From contig NZ_JAPDPD010000019.1 of assembly GCF_026283965.1 (NCBI RefSeq), positions 43,731-107,730 on the forward strand: a stretch of DNA of 64,000 bases, written 5' to 3'. Origin of the DNA: Dyella subtropica. GTDB lineage: Bacteria > Pseudomonadota > Gammaproteobacteria > Xanthomonadales > Rhodanobacteraceae. Every line of letters starts with the position of its first letter. Positions within the stretch are counted from its first letter, which is position 1. A program made the translations under genes and the position numbers. Below the pieces are notes generated by a model. That model was not told the DNA's origin and made no database searches. It was given only the letters and a program-made list of their open reading frames with translations. This document shows positions 63,933 through 64,000 of this stretch, in pieces.

Positions 63933-64000
63933 CGCCAGCCGGTAGCGCGCGGCTTGAACAGGGGGCCACCCTGATCGGCGCCACGCGCTACCGGCTGGCG
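63933..64000. repeat. Perfect 17-bp inverted repeat at the window end
   Basis: CGCCAGCCGGTAGCGCG and its exact complement at 63984-64000, loop 34 nt. The right arm touches the window edge, so the repeat may be longer. It could be a REP-type element or the terminator of the next gene. The frame 63754-63984 through it is not convincing. Confidence 0.6.

Noticed and set aside
63754..63984. 76-aa minus-strand frame upstream of mtnD
   Set aside because: Overlaps the mtnD start and runs into a perfect inverted repeat; Arg/Pro/Ser-rich with no start signal.

Overview
The window reads as chromosomal DNA from a high-GC gammaproteobacterium, most likely of the Rhodanobacteraceae/Xanthomonadaceae group (Dyella, Rhodanobacter or Luteibacter type). 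The basis is GC-rich coding bias, a FabV-type enoyl reductase, bacterial IspG, a methionine-salvage mtnD-mtnC pair, and several families of GC-rich palindromic intergenic repeats. This placement is inference. No rRNA, tRNA or CRISPR array was seen.

Layout. 1-4.1 kb: the end of an RND efflux operon (pump plus NodT-type channel). 4.1-8.3 kb: a fused ferritin-like/4Fe-4S/double-CDGSH protein and fabV, between repeats. 8.3-16.3 kb: a secreted phosphoesterase, then an accessory stretch of small genes, two fasciclin-domain proteins and a YiiX-like hydrolase, a metallo-beta-lactamase-fold protein and a VOC protein. 16.4-24.3 kb: pirin, S41 protease, a beta-propeller lipoprotein next to a MarR regulator, a diguanylate cyclase, alanine dehydrogenase and a divergent Lrp/AsnC regulator. 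24.9-34.8 kb: an eight-gene sugar-oxidation operon divergent from a LacI regulator. 35-39.8 kb: an XRE regulator, a VOC protein and the cyanate locus cynR-cynTS with a deaminase. 39.9-44 kb: a secreted protein, an ATP-grasp enzyme and a RibD-like reductase. 44.1-53.5 kb: a complete type I Wadjet anti-plasmid system (jetABCD) with a WYL regulator in front and an HNH-type nuclease gene behind. 53.9-64 kb: a MerR regulator with a copper-type P1B ATPase, ispG, an HD-GYP protein, a GlxA-type AraC regulator, an isochorismatase-like hydrolase, a C13 protease, mtnC and mtnD.

The most unusual signal is in 11.5-14.1 kb. A roughly 115-nt 5' leader occurs three times, each ending at a start codon: two fasciclin genes and an orphan 93-aa ORF. 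The copies share a four-hairpin plan in which the stems differ in sequence but keep pairing. Each leader is preceded at a fixed distance (51-58 nt) by a GTTA-N8-TAAC inverted repeat (ATTA in one copy). This looks like a small regulon with a structured RNA leader of a kind I do not recognise.

Other regulatory readings: matching operators in front of the MarR gene and its neighbour; paired LacI operators over the sugar operon; tandem WYL operators in front of the Wadjet operon; and a MerR-type promoter with a 20-nt spacer whose predicted start coincides with the regulator's ATG. Four MITE-like GC-rich elements and two copies of a longer composite repeat fill most gene-free gaps.
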